Source: a bacterium (GTDB lineage Bacteria; Spirochaetota; Leptospiria; Leptospirales; Leptonemataceae). Taken from it: a stretch of 64,000 bases of DNA. This document shows positions 42,652 to 51,799 of this stretch, in pieces. The number at the start of each line of letters is the position of its first letter. Position 1 is the first letter of the stretch. The stretch is taken from positions 1 through 64,000 of the forward strand of contig JANSYA010000005.1 of NCBI GenBank assembly GCA_024742665.1. The letters run 5' to 3'. A program made the translations under genes and the position numbers. The notes beneath the pieces were generated by a model. It searched no databases and had not been told where the DNA came from. It worked only from the letters and a program-made list of their open reading frames with translations.

Positions 42652-42918
42652 ATGAATATGGAAGACTTAAAGCAGGTTCAGCTGGATATGGAAACGGCCG
42701 TGGAGAACGGAACGAACACCGCTGAAATGTATCACAAACAATTCGCGGACACCGCCCTCAATACGGTGGTTCAATTCTTACCCCTGGGCGACACCGGGCA
42801 GCAGATCAAAGATTTTCAGGATCAGATGATCTCAGGCTTCTACGACGCCGTGCGTACCGTGAACCAAAAGGGCGGAGAACTGACTCGCTCCGTGCTGGAT
42901 CAATTCGAACAACGCTGA
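42652..42918 (+). CDS. Small acidic helical protein of unknown function
   Basis: The 88-residue product (ATG at 42652, GAGGACAGGG just upstream) is helical and acidic, with no membrane segment or signal. Heptad-like spacing runs through it (LKQVQLDMETAVENG, then QIKDFQDQMISGFYDAV). I know of no family. It lies between the fructosamine-kinase-like gene and prmC, all in one direction, with prmC starting 13 bases later. A second ATG two codons in is an alternative start. Confidence 0.6.
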   Translation: MNMEDLKQVQLDMETAVENGTNTAEMYHKQFADTALNTVVQFLPLGDTGQQIKDFQDQMISGFYDAVRTVNQKGGELTRSVLDQFEQR

Positions 42919-42931
42919 GATTCATCAGACC

Positions 42932-43840
42932 GTGCGAATCCAACAGGCGCTGGCCCGGTCCATCGAAGATCTCGAAGCCGGCGGCCTTGCGTCGGAAGCG
43001 CGCTTCGAAGCCGAAGTATTACTGGCCGATCTACTCGACGTAGATCGGCTACGCCTGCGCACTCACTCCGAAACCGAACTCAAACCGGACCAGGTCACAG
43101 AATTTTTCGCGCGCATCAAACGCCGGGCCGCACGCGAACCGACCGCCCACATTCTGGGTTTTCGCGAATTTCACCGCTATCGCTTCATCATCTCTCCCGA
43201 CGTGCTCGTTCCGCGTCCCGAAACCGAACAGATTGTCGAGCTCGCAGCCGGCGAACTGCGACCGCCCGGGCAAAAGATCCGCGTCCTGGATCTTTGCACC
43301 GGCAGCGGCTGCATCGGCGTAACGCTGCTCCAGGAATTCACGGGGGCGAACACAGAGTGCGACATGGTCCTGACCGATCTTTCGCGCGCCGCGCTCGCAA
43401 TCGCGCGCAAGAATCTGGTGCAGATCGTGGCACCGGAAGCGGCGCGTCGGTGTCGGCTATATCAGGGCGATCTGGACCTGGCCCTGCCGGAACCGGAACG
43501 CATTCTGGGTTTCGATCTCATCGTCTCGAACCCGCCGTATATCGGCATCGACGAATCGGCGGAGCTTGCGCCGGAAGTTCGCGACTATGAACCGCACATG
43601 GCGCTGTTCCACGACAACGTTCTCGGGCTCTATCGAAGAATTTTGATCGCAGCCCGCGAACTTCTAAAAGCGAAGGGGACTTTGATTCTGGAATTGGGGC
43701 CGCGCTTCGCCGAAGAAATACTCAAAATCGCGAACGAGAATTTTGAATTCGCGGAACTGCGAAAAGACTACGCCGGGCTCGATCGCGTTTTGATCGCGAA
43801 GCAAGCCCGCGCCAGCACGGATGCTGACGCGGCCGAATAG
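42932..43840 (+). CDS. prmC: Peptide chain release factor glutamine methyltransferase
   Basis: PrmC/HemK methylates the GGQ glutamine of release factors, using S-adenosylmethionine. The 302-residue protein starts at GTG (42932). It has an N-terminal helical bundle (about 1-80), the fold's SAM-binding motif LDLCTGSGCIG (about 112-122), an acidic residue after strand 2 (VLTDLSRAAL), and the diagnostic NPPYIG (SNPPY) that binds the glutamine. No prfA is adjacent in this window. The start is inferred from length and homologous N-terminus; the ribosome site is weak. Confidence 0.9.
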   Translation: MRIQQALARSIEDLEAGGLASEARFEAEVLLADLLDVDRLRLRTHSETELKPDQVTEFFARIKRRAAREPTAHILGFREFHRYRFIISPDVLVPRPETEQIVELAAGELRPPGQKIRVLDLCTGSGCIGVTLLQEFTGANTECDMVLTDLSRAALAIARKNLVQIVAPEAARRCRLYQGDLDLALPEPERILGFDLIVSNPPYIGIDESAELAPEVRDYEPHMALFHDNVLGLYRRILIAARELLKAKGTLILELGPRFAEEILKIANENFEFAELRKDYAGLDRVLIAKQARASTDADAAE

Positions 43841-43875
43841 CAAATGGGCGAACGCCGATCCGCCGCTTCGTCCTC

Positions 43876-43899
43876 AGGCCGCCCCAATGCGGGCCGCCT
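43876..43899. terminator. Possible two-way terminator between prmC and the UMF1-type gene
   Basis: Nine-base arms AGGCCGCCC and GGGCCGCCT pair with one mismatch around CAATGC. T-rich sequence follows on the plus strand. It lies between convergent genes. The match to a standard terminator is modest. Confidence 0.35.
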
Positions 43900-43909
43900 T
43901 CATGAAGAT

Positions 43910-45235
43910 TTATTTTTCCACGTAGTTCTCGGCCGCTGCACGACCACGCGCTTCATCCGTCAGTAGATTGATTAAGAGACCGATTGCAAAGAAGCCGGCG
44001 CACAGGAGAATCGACATCTTGATTCCAACCGCCAGCGTAAAGAGGCCGTACGTAATCAGACCGACCGCGGCGGCCAGCTTCGTCGCCAGACCCCACAGAC
44101 CGAAGAATTCCCCCGACTTCGATGCGGGCGTAAACACGCCGGTCACCGCGCGGCTGGCAGTCTGGGTGGCGCCCAGACAGAGACCGGCCAGCGCTCCGAT
44201 TCCCAGAAAGACGGTTTCGGTCAGCAATTCCGTACCGAGCACAGCGTTAATAAGAGCAGTGACTTCCGGCGCGCCGTAAATCAAAAGCACCGCCACAATC
44301 CAGATGACCAGAGTGATATTATATGTGAGCTTATCGCCAATGCGATCCTGAATCATACCGAAGAGCACAGCGCCGACCGCCGCCGACAGGTTCGTTAAAA
44401 TAAACATGATCGCGGCGGCGGAGCCGGTCCACTTGATCTCCTGTTCGCCGTAAATAAAAGCAAAGCTGATGACGATCGCCAGACCCGAGTATGCGAAGAA
44501 GTACGAAATCAGAAAACGAACCAGGTCGCGGAACTGACGAATGTCGGCGAGCGTGCCGCCCAAACGGCTAAAGCCGATGGTCAGCAGAGTCTGCCCCGGC
44601 GGCAGCGGCCGCGATTTCGCGCGTTCTTTGAGCAGCAGAAACGTCGGAATGCCCGCGATTAAAAAGAAAACGCCGGTCAGCGGCCCGACCAGACGTTTCA
44701 CTTCGTAGTCGCCTTCGGTCGGGCTGAATCCTGTAATCGCCATTACCAGCAGAGCCGAACCGATACCGCCGAAATAACCCAGACCCCAGGCGTAACCGGA
44801 AATCTTTCCGAGGTCTTCCGCCGAACCGAGCTCCGGCAAAAATGCGGAGACAATATTTTCGCCGCTGGAAAAACCGAAATTCGAAAAGATGATCAGCACC
44901 ATACCCAGCACGACAGCGCCCGGCGATACGAAATACAGCGCACAGGTCGCGACCACCGTAATCATATAAGTTCCGAAGAGAAACTTCTTCTTCGAGGCGG
45001 TGAAGTCCATGAAGGCGCCGAGCACCGGAGCGGTGACGAGCACCATGATATAGCTGATTCCCAGGGACAGCGACCAGAGCCAGTTGCCGTTCGCTTCATC
45101 GCCGACGATATAAAACCAGAACACGTTTCCGAAAACCACTGTGATGATCACGGTGGTATAAGAAGAATTCGCGAAATCGAATAAGGCAAAACCGAGGATT
45201 TCATACCAGGGCGCGCGACGCCGTTCACTACTCAT
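43910..45235 (-). CDS. UMF1-family (Atg22-like) MFS transporter
   Basis: This 441-residue protein has 12 predicted membrane helices. The N-terminus carries the UMF1 motif WYEILGFALFDFANSSYTTVI, and the MFS-type loop DFTASKKKFLFG follows helix 3. C-terminal helices contain LGATQTASRAVTGVFTPASKSGEFFGLWG, another family hallmark. Bacterial UMF1 proteins probably export amino acids or other solutes; substrates are largely unproven. It is divergent from the MBOAT gene at 45515 with 279 bases between, a stretch where I found no feature. Confidence 0.85.
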   Translation of the reverse strand: MSSERRRAPWYEILGFALFDFANSSYTTVIITVVFGNVFWFYIVGDEANGNWLWSLSLGISYIMVLVTAPVLGAFMDFTASKKKFLFGTYMITVVATCALYFVSPGAVVLGMVLIIFSNFGFSSGENIVSAFLPELGSAEDLGKISGYAWGLGYFGGIGSALLVMAITGFSPTEGDYEVKRLVGPLTGVFFLIAGIPTFLLLKERAKSRPLPPGQTLLTIGFSRLGGTLADIRQFRDLVRFLISYFFAYSGLAIVISFAFIYGEQEIKWTGSAAAIMFILTNLSAAVGAVLFGMIQDRIGDKLTYNITLVIWIVAVLLIYGAPEVTALINAVLGTELLTETVFLGIGALAGLCLGATQTASRAVTGVFTPASKSGEFFGLWGLATKLAAAVGLITYGLFTLAVGIKMSILLCAGFFAIGLLINLLTDEARGRAAAENYVEK

Positions 45236-45514
45236 AATGTTTCCTGTGCTGATGATTTGGGATCGAATGTCGACCGCGATGCGATTGTAATTCGACCGGC
45301 CGGCGAGACGCCGTGAGTGCTTGACCCGGGGCTCTACGACCCGTGCCAGTTTCGCCTTCGATTCTGAAAGCTGGCAAGCCCTTTCGGTCGGCAGTCGGAT
45401 TATTTTGACTCGCGGTGCGGGATTCCGGGGCCCGTGCGACGCACGACGGAGGCGAATTTAGTATTGCAAGGTCTGCCGGACCGGTTTTCCTGTGCCTTTT
45501 GATTCTGGCCGGCA

Positions 45515-47047
45515 ATGCTCTTTAATTCCGTAGAATTCCTGCTTTTCTTTCCGATCGTCGTCGGCCTGCATTTCCTGCTGCGACACCGCCATCGCTGGCT
45601 GCTGCTGCTGATCGCAAGCTGCGTCTTTTATATGTCGTTCGTGCCGGCGTATATTCTGATTCTGCTCGGCACGATCAGCATTGACTATTTCGCGGCGATC
45701 TATCTCGCGCAACGCCGGGGCGCGGCCCGGCGTCTGACACTTTATGCGGCGGTCGCGCTGAACTTCGGCGTGCTCTTCGCCTTCAAGTACTTCAATTTCT
45801 TCAACGCCAACGTGGGTTTCTTCGCGAACTGGTTTGGAATCACGTACTCGCCCTTTCTGCTCGAAGTCGTGCTGCCGATCGGCCTTTCGTTTCATACCTT
45901 CCAATCCGTAAGCTATCTAATCGACGTGCATCGCGGAACTCAGCCGGTAGAGCGCCATCCCGGCATGCTCGCGCTCTACGTAATGTTTTTTCCGCAGTTA
46001 GTGGCCGGACCCATTGAACGTCCGCAAAATCTACTGCCCCAGCTGCGAGCCGAGCAGCACTTCGATTTCGATCGAGCCGTCAGCGGGCTGAAGCTGATGG
46101 CCTGGGGTTTCTTTAAGAAGCTGGTAATCGCCGACCGCCTGGCGATCTACGTCGACGCGATTTACAATCAGCCCGGAGACTTCGCCGGGGCTCCGCTGGT
46201 GCTCGCCACCTATCTCTTCGCCTTTCAGATTTACTGCGATTTTTCCGGTTACTCCGACATCGCCATCGGCGCCGCTCGCGTGCTGGGCTTTCGCCTGATG
46301 GATAATTTTCGCACGCCGTACTTTTCGACGGGCATCGCCGAATTCTGGCGGCGCTGGCACATATCCCTTTCGACCTGGTTTCGCGACTATGTCTATATTC
46401 CCCTCGGGGGCAGTCGCGGCGCGGCCTGGCGCGTCTCCGCGAATCTATTGATCGTATTTTTGGTCAGCGGCCTGTGGCACGGCGCGAGCTGGAACTTCGT
46501 GATCTGGGGTGGAATCCACGGACTGCTGTTAATCGGCGAACGCGCGATCGGCGGGCTGCGGGCTCGTTTGCCAGGCGGAGCCACAGATTCGGACGCGACG
46601 ACATCCACGGCGCAAGGGCCGTCGACGAAGCAGACCGACGCGCCGTCTCGCTTCGCGGGCGTCTGGAAGACATTGCGCACGCGGCTCTGGCCTCGCCTCT
46701 GGACTTTCGCAAAGATGGCGCTCGTCTTTCATCTCGTAACTTTCGCCTGGATTTTCTTTCGAGCCGACGGCTTCGCGGACGCGCAGTACGTGATCGCGAA
46801 TCTATTCGCGGAAGATCGCCAGCCTTTCGAAACGTATATTCAAAACGATGCAGCCGGCAAGGCGGGCGTGGTCGTCGTATGCCTGCTGCTGCTCTTCGAA
46901 TGGCTGCGCTCGCGGACCTGGGCTCCGGAAAGTCTGGCGAAAATCAGGCGGCTCCGCCTGCACTATCTATTCTACGCCGTGCTGCTGATTTGCATCGCGC
47001 TGATGGGGGTCTTCGATGGAGAAAGTTTCATCTACTTCCAGTTCTAA
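45515..47047 (+). CDS. MBOAT-family membrane O-acyltransferase (AlgI type), second copy
   Basis: The 510-residue multi-pass protein has AlgI landmarks: MLFNSVEFLLFFPIV at the start, FHTFQSVSYLID, IYCDFSGYSDIAIG, FWRRWHISLSTWFRDYVYIPLGG (His282) and SGLWHGASW with the catalytic His322. A soluble Thr/Ala-rich insert of about 35 residues sits near 355-390. The next gene, overlapping by 32 bases, is an AlgJ/DUF1574-like protein, making a classic acyl-transfer pair: MBOAT moves acetyl groups across the membrane and the partner puts them on a surface polymer. Acceptor unknown. Confidence 0.9.
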   Translation: MLFNSVEFLLFFPIVVGLHFLLRHRHRWLLLLIASCVFYMSFVPAYILILLGTISIDYFAAIYLAQRRGAARRLTLYAAVALNFGVLFAFKYFNFFNANVGFFANWFGITYSPFLLEVVLPIGLSFHTFQSVSYLIDVHRGTQPVERHPGMLALYVMFFPQLVAGPIERPQNLLPQLRAEQHFDFDRAVSGLKLMAWGFFKKLVIADRLAIYVDAIYNQPGDFAGAPLVLATYLFAFQIYCDFSGYSDIAIGAARVLGFRLMDNFRTPYFSTGIAEFWRRWHISLSTWFRDYVYIPLGGSRGAAWRVSANLLIVFLVSGLWHGASWNFVIWGGIHGLLLIGERAIGGLRARLPGGATDSDATTSTAQGPSTKQTDAPSRFAGVWKTLRTRLWPRLWTFAKMALVFHLVTFAWIFFRADGFADAQYVIANLFAEDRQPFETYIQNDAAGKAGVVVVCLLLLFEWLRSRTWAPESLAKIRRLRLHYLFYAVLLICIALMGVFDGESFIYFQF

Positions 47048-48125
47048 AAATATGATCTGGCGTCGTCGCGCGCTGCACGGTCTCGCCTTCGTCCTGCTGT
47101 TACTCGGCGTCGATCGCCTTGCCTATATCGCGGCGTTCCCGCAGTTCGATCGCGTACTGCACCTGACGAAGCTGGAAAAAGCGCACGAGATATTGATCGT
47201 CGGATCGAGCCACGTGCTCTGGGATCTCGATCACAAGTGGGCCGCCAACCAGAGCGGTCGCAAAATCGAAATGGTCAGCGTGCCGGGCGCTAATATGGAC
47301 CTGCGCCGGCATCTCGTGCAGGACTATCTCAAACATCAGGGCGACAGCGCCGGCCCCTTCGTCATCGTCATGGAAGCCGACAAATACAGCTTCGATTCGA
47401 AACGTTATCCGGAGGCCGCGCCGAACGCGATGCTTGGTTATTATCATCACGGAATTCTGCGCGAATTCCTGTGGGGACGTCTCGACCAAAACCAACGTAT
47501 ATTGAATTCGCTGCTGCACGTGCGCAGCCTGAACCAACCCTTCGTTTTTATCGGGGCCCGGGTGTACGATCGCGCGGGTGAGATATTATCGAATCTCTTC
47601 GGGCCGCTGCTGCGGCTGCTCCCGGGCGATTCCGATCCGGCAGCGGTGCCGCAGTTGCCGCCGTGGATGCAGGCGGCCGCGAACGAGACCGCGCAGCCGG
47701 GAACGCAGCAGTCGGAGACGGCGCAGGCCGCTCCACCCACAGACAGCGCCGAAGATCCTCGCCTGGCGAAGTGGCGCGAACAGTACGCCGAGTATGACGT
47801 GCGCGTCGATCCGGAGCCCGCGCGGGCCTTTCAAGAACTCATCGAATTCGTACAAGCCGATCCCCGCGTGAGATTGATTCTACTGGATACGCCGAACTTT
47901 CTTTTGTTTCCCGGGCGCGAAGAGCGCTTCAATCGCGAAGTCCGCGCCGTGCTTCAGGAGCCGACTTCTCATGAACGCATCGAGTACTGGCGTTTCGATC
48001 GCGCCGTATTCGAACTCGATCCAACGATCTTCGCCGACGCTTCGCACTTAAACGTCCCGGGGCGAATCGCTTTTACGCAGGAATTCACGCGACGGGTGAA
48101 AGAGATGTACGCGATTTCGCAGTAA
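47016..48125 (+). CDS. AlgJ/DUF1574-like partner of the MBOAT acyltransferase
   Basis: This 369-residue protein has an N-terminal membrane anchor (about 20-38) and an exported SGNH-hydrolase-like domain. The nucleophile block is ILIVGSSHVLWDLD at about 60-73, and a C-terminal block has FADASHLNVPG, where Asp and His of the triad (D-x-x-H) are found. A proline/alanine/glutamine-rich insert (about 205-250) interrupts the fold. The start ATG at 47016 lies within the MBOAT gene (32-base overlap) behind a GGGGG stretch; ATG at 47052 is an alternative. It most likely transfers the acyl group to the final glycan. Confidence 0.78.
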   Translation: MEKVSSTSSSKNMIWRRRALHGLAFVLLLLGVDRLAYIAAFPQFDRVLHLTKLEKAHEILIVGSSHVLWDLDHKWAANQSGRKIEMVSVPGANMDLRRHLVQDYLKHQGDSAGPFVIVMEADKYSFDSKRYPEAAPNAMLGYYHHGILREFLWGRLDQNQRILNSLLHVRSLNQPFVFIGARVYDRAGEILSNLFGPLLRLLPGDSDPAAVPQLPPWMQAAANETAQPGTQQSETAQAAPPTDSAEDPRLAKWREQYAEYDVRVDPEPARAFQELIEFVQADPRVRLILLDTPNFLLFPGREERFNREVRAVLQEPTSHERIEYWRFDRAVFELDPTIFADASHLNVPGRIAFTQEFTRRVKEMYAISQ

Positions 48126-48151
48126 CAGCAGGGTTTCCCGCGACGCCTGCC

Positions 48152-49846
48152 TCAGACTTTGAGGCGAGACAGAACCGCGTCCAGATTTTCAGCCTCGGTC
48201 TCCATGCGGGAAGCCGTTTCGCCGATCTCCATCGTCAGGCGGGCCAGTTGCTCGCCCATCGCTCCCAGATCGACAATACTGCTTTCCACTTCCCGGGTGC
48301 CCTGCACCTGTTCGCCGAGAGCCCGCGTGTTGCGCTCCGAAAAAGAAGCCAGGCTTTGCAGACTGCTGAGACCGCTTTCCGCATAACCGCGCTGCGATGC
48401 GGCAGAACTCATATTGCGCTCAGATTGTTCTTCCGAACCAAGCAGCACGTCAAAGACAGCATCGTACATAACCGCGCTCTGCTCGGCCCCTGTCACGGCG
48501 CGCGACGCTTCATCGCGATTCATCGCGGCGATCCGGGCGATGTCTTTGATCTGGCGGGTCGTACCTTCCGATAGCTTCGAAATCTCTTCGGCGACGACCG
48601 CGAATCCCCGGCCCTGTTCGCCGGCCCGCGCCGCTTCAATCGAGGCGTTCAGGGCGAGCATGGCGATGCGATCGGCGATATTCTGAATTACTTCGACGAC
48701 CGATTCAATCTGCTCCGAAGAATCCTGCATCCGATCGATTTGCTCTGAGAGCGACTGCATAATATCGCGTCCGGCCTGCAGCTCCTTCGCGGCGCTCTTC
48801 AATTCTCGATTCATATTGCCGGCCGAGTCTTCGGTATCGATTACGAACTTCAGCAGACGCTCCAGAGTCGGACGCGTTTCGCTGATCAACTGATCCTGGC
48901 TTTTAATATTCCGACTGATTTCCTGCAGCGATACGACCAGCTCTTCGTTGGCGGCGGTGGTGGTTTCGATCATGGCGGCGCTGGACTGTCCGTTTTCCCT
49001 GGCCCGCGACGCCGTTTCCCGAAAACTCTCAGCGGATTTCAGGACGCTGTCCGAGAATCGTTTCACTTCGCGAATCGTAGCCGCCAGGCTCGCCACGAAG
49101 GAATCAATGTGCCCGCCGACCGCCGCAATTTCGTCTTTGCCGGTCAAATTCATCTGAATCGTCAGGTCGCCCTGGCCGTCCGCGAAAGGTTCAACGCGGG
49201 CCGCGATTTTACGCAGCGGACCGGCTACGCGCTCGGCGATTAAGCGCGAAGCGAGAAACAAAGCCAGGAACATAAGCAGCGCGCCTACCGCGACCGGTCG
49301 AATCGAATAATAGAATTCGGACTGGAATTTGTCGTACGGAAAATCGACTTCCAGCAGTGCGACGACTTCCGCGTTTTCATTATGGATCGGCGCGAAGGCC
49401 GAAATCCAGCGGCCGGTTACCGTCGGATAGATCCCGGTGAAAGCCGGCTGCTTGTTGTTCAACACCCACTCGATGGTTTCATTGCGTTCCAGGCGATCGC
49501 CGACGAAGGGCCGCTCCTGGGTCATGACGACGAACTCCATGCCTTCGTCTCGCGGACGAATCGTATAGATTTGCTCCGCCGGCAGGTTCACCGCGTTGCG
49601 AACAGTCATAAGCTTATCGCGAATCGTCTGGAACTCCTGAGTCGCGGCGTCCTCATTGGCCCGGATCGTTTCGTGAGCGTCGCCGGGAATATGCGGCGCG
49701 GTCAGGGCCGCGACTTTTAACAAATCGTGGCCGAGATCCGTTTCCAGTTTGTCGCGGATAAAGAAAAACAGCAGAAAGGTCGCGACCAGCACCGCGGTCA
49801 GAGTCGTGCCCAGCAAACTGAGCTGAATTTTTTTCTGAATGCTCAT
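48152..49846 (-). CDS. Methyl-accepting chemotaxis protein
   Basis: The 564-residue receptor has a first membrane helix (about 9-29), a periplasmic sensor of about 165 residues with a single Cache-like pattern ([48 protein letters not shown]), a second helix (about 202-222), a HAMP domain (about 224-280) and the signalling coiled coil with the conserved tip ([33 protein letters not shown] split around about 395-420). It starts within the stop of the upstream lipoprotein gene (ATGA), so the two are coupled. The lipoprotein may bind the ligand or serve the receptor. The ligand is unknown. Confidence 0.9.
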   Translation of the reverse strand: MSIQKKIQLSLLGTTLTAVLVATFLLFFFIRDKLETDLGHDLLKVAALTAPHIPGDAHETIRANEDAATQEFQTIRDKLMTVRNAVNLPAEQIYTIRPRDEGMEFVVMTQERPFVGDRLERNETIEWVLNNKQPAFTGIYPTVTGRWISAFAPIHNENAEVVALLEVDFPYDKFQSEFYYSIRPVAVGALLMFLALFLASRLIAERVAGPLRKIAARVEPFADGQGDLTIQMNLTGKDEIAAVGGHIDSFVASLAATIREVKRFSDSVLKSAESFRETASRARENGQSSAAMIETTTAANEELVVSLQEISRNIKSQDQLISETRPTLERLLKFVIDTEDSAGNMNRELKSAAKELQAGRDIMQSLSEQIDRMQDSSEQIESVVEVIQNIADRIAMLALNASIEAARAGEQGRGFAVVAEEISKLSEGTTRQIKDIARIAAMNRDEASRAVTGAEQSAVMYDAVFDVLLGSEEQSERNMSSAASQRGYAESGLSSLQSLASFSERNTRALGEQVQGTREVESSIVDLGAMGEQLARLTMEIGETASRMETEAENLDAVLSRLKV

Positions 49847-50727
49847 GGATTGTTTCCGCGCGGCGCGATGTCCGCAACACAGCGTACGAAGCCCGGGTTT
49901 TCGTGCGCGTAGCCGTAATCGGCGCCCGTATCAAAGTCCACGACCCAATAAACGTTTGGATCTCTGGCGTAAGGCGTCGACGTCCAGTACACGTGTCGCC
50001 GGGTGTTTGGAAATTCTCGCGCGTCAATGCGAGCGCGGCCTTCCGGCACGCGCGCATCGACGATGCGGCGCAACTCTTCTCGCGACGGCAGACGCCAGGC
50101 CCGTCCGTCCAACCGCAGATCCAAACAGTATTGTTCGGCGGCGCTCCATTCGAACGAGAGCGCTTTGCCGCCGCAGGGTCGCCCGGCGGCCTGGCCGTAG
50201 CTGCATTCCTGCCAGACAAGATTCTCCGCCCCGGACGGGGAATTCGGATCCGACCGCCGACGGTTTCGATTTAGAGTCTCGTCTTCGATTCCAGCAAGAA
50301 ATTTCTCATCGCACCGGTAAGCCCGTCCAATCGATTCATTGCCGGGTTCGTAGTATTCCAGCGACACGGCGTTGGCGCCCAGCTCTCCCGCCGCATTTCG
50401 TAGAATGGTGATCGCCTCCTGGCCGAGCACGGGACGATAAAATCCGGTGCGGATCTCCGCGGTAGCCTTGCAGGCCTCGGAAATCTCGCCCTGAGACAGA
50501 AAGGTAACCCGGATTCCCGTCGGATGCAGCCGCCGTTTGCAGGCGCACGAATCGAACAATTGATCAAAGTGGGGCGATTGAAAAACGGTGATCAGCCGCC
50601 CGGAGGCCTCATCCAGGATCCGATAGGTATTCTCGCAGGGGCACGGACTGGCGATCAAACACGGCCTGGGCAGGAGGGCGCAAGAGCCCAGAAACAGCAA
50701 GGGCAGAAGCAATGCGTATCGGGGCAT
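49843..50727 (-). CDS. Lipoprotein with C-terminal DUF1566/Lcl-like domain
   Basis: From ATG at 50727 the 294-residue protein has a lipoprotein signal ([10 protein letters not shown], Cys16). A Cys-rich middle (CPCENTY, CACKRR, CKATAE, YRCDEK) follows, then a DUF1566/Lcl-type domain (about 190-285), recognisable by [44 protein letters not shown] and VRCVAD. This domain occurs in extracytoplasmic Leptospira and Legionella proteins and is linked to adhesion. Its stop overlaps the start of the chemoreceptor gene, so the two are translated together; the function in sensing is inferred. Confidence 0.78.
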   Translation of the reverse strand: MPRYALLLPLLFLGSCALLPRPCLIASPCPCENTYRILDEASGRLITVFQSPHFDQLFDSCACKRRLHPTGIRVTFLSQGEISEACKATAEIRTGFYRPVLGQEAITILRNAAGELGANAVSLEYYEPGNESIGRAYRCDEKFLAGIEDETLNRNRRRSDPNSPSGAENLVWQECSYGQAAGRPCGGKALSFEWSAAEQYCLDLRLDGRAWRLPSREELRRIVDARVPEGRARIDAREFPNTRRHVYWTSTPYARDPNVYWVVDFDTGADYGYAHENPGFVRCVADIAPRGNNP

Positions 50728-50789
50728 ACGCTCAGAACTTCGCCCGGACCGGGGCAATGTAAACATAAATTTTCCCAAAGAACGCGCCT

Positions 50790-50876
50790 GATTCCGGCCC
50801 GGAATCTGGCAAAATTCGGGCCCGGAATTTCCGGCGGAATCGACCGAATCCGGACGGAAAAAGCATTCCGGAGCCT
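50790..50876. promoter_or_regulatory. Cluster of GGAATTCC-like palindromes in a divergent promoter region
   Basis: Two dyads, GATTCCGG-C-CCGGAATC (50790-50806, perfect) and AATTCGGG-CCCGGAATT (50813-50829, near-perfect), have centres 23 bases apart. Half-sites ATTCCGG, AATCCGGA and ATTCCGGAG recur up to 50876. The stretch lies between the lipoprotein start (50727, minus) and a small gene (50932, plus). Regular spacing of about two helical turns suggests cooperative repressor or activator binding. The factor is unknown. Confidence 0.55.
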
Positions 50877-50931
50877 AAGGTCGGACCCCCGAAATTCCGT
50901 AATTGATAACAGCAAAATCCTGGAGAAGCAA

Positions 50932-51123
50932 ATGCAAGTAGGATCCGCTTTTAACGCAAGCCAGGCTATGGCGCAGGTATCGCAATCGGTTCAGACAATG
51001 AACCAGCTCAATCAGGGTATCGTCGATTCCAGCCAGAACCTCAACAACAAACTCGTCGGAATGTCCGCCGAGGCGAAAGTCCAGAACTCCGGCAAAGAAC
51101 AAATTCTCGATTTGCTCGCCTGA
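50932..51123 (+). CDS. Small helical protein of unknown function
   Basis: The 63-residue product (ATG at 50932) is rich in Gln, Asn, Ser and Met with no charged core, e.g. VGSAFNASQAMAQVSQSVQTM, and one amphipathic helix at the end (GKEQILDLLA). Similar short Gln/Ser-rich proteins are found in motile bacteria (YjfB/RebB-like groups), but I cannot assign it. GAG (in TGGAGAAGC) precedes the start by 9 bases, and a possible terminator follows at 51144. The palindromes at 50790-50876 may control it. Confidence 0.55.
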   Translation: MQVGSAFNASQAMAQVSQSVQTMNQLNQGIVDSSQNLNNKLVGMSAEAKVQNSGKEQILDLLA

Positions 51124-51143
51124 GCTATAGACCATCGTATTTC

Positions 51144-51170
51144 CCGGGACCGCTCGACGGTTCCGGATTT
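51144..51170 (+). terminator. Weak stem-loop after the 63-residue gene
   Basis: CCGGGACCG and CGGTTCCGG pair (one G-T) around CTCGA, followed by ATTTCT. It lies 20 bases after the stop at 51123. Strength as a terminator is uncertain because the T-run is short. Confidence 0.4.
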
Positions 51171-51405
51171 CTGGAGCCGCGCCGTTTCCGCTCGTCTAAT
51201 CGGGTGGGAATATCGCGGCTTCTTTCTTTCGCAGAATCCATGGCGGATGGACTTGCAAAGTCACAGCAGCGACGTTTTTGTGGTTCTATCCGCGCGATAC
51301 GATTCGGCGTGAGACAATCTGACTGACACAGCGCCCCCACTCCGGAAATTCTGCCACATCCTGCCAGGCTCTGCCACCCCGATCCCGACCCGACGACCCA
51401 ACTCC

Positions 51406-51768
51406 ATGGAAATCACTCGAAATATTCAAGACGCCGTAACCGTCATTCATTTCGCCGGGGACCTGGATATCTACGCCATGCCGTCGATGCATGACGAATT
51501 TCGGGCCTGTCTCGATTTGAACTCAAATCACATCGTTGTGAACATGGCGCGGGTCGACGCTCTGTACTCCAGCGGAGTAGGCGCGCTGATCGCTTACAGC
51601 CAGCAGTTGAAGAAGCAGGATCGCGGTTTCGCACTCGCGGCCCCCTCGAACACCGTGCGCCATGTGCTCAAGCTGATGAAGCTGCTGGCCTTCTTTCAAA
51701 TCTTCGACACGGAAGCCCAGGCCATCGCGGGCGTGCTGGCGAAAGAGCCCGGCCCCCCCTCCGGCTGA
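51406..51768 (+). CDS. Anti-sigma-factor antagonist (STAS domain), canonical
   Basis: This 120-residue single STAS domain has the typical phospho-site: LYSSGVGAL with Ser55-Ser56, matching the D-S-S-G loop of SpoIIAA/RsbV. The start is VTVIHFAGDLDIYAMPSM, the usual first strand and helix; the last 10 residues are a Pro/Gly tail. A serine kinase would phosphorylate it and a PP2C phosphatase (for example those at 37814 or 62198) would restore it, releasing a sigma factor. No kinase partner is adjacent. It is transcribed alone, with the HET-C-like gene converging on it. Confidence 0.85.
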   Translation: MEITRNIQDAVTVIHFAGDLDIYAMPSMHDEFRACLDLNSNHIVVNMARVDALYSSGVGALIAYSQQLKKQDRGFALAAPSNTVRHVLKLMKLLAFFQIFDTEAQAIAGVLAKEPGPPSG

Positions 51769-51799
51769 ACGCGAAAACGGCGGCGCTCCGGCGACCCCC

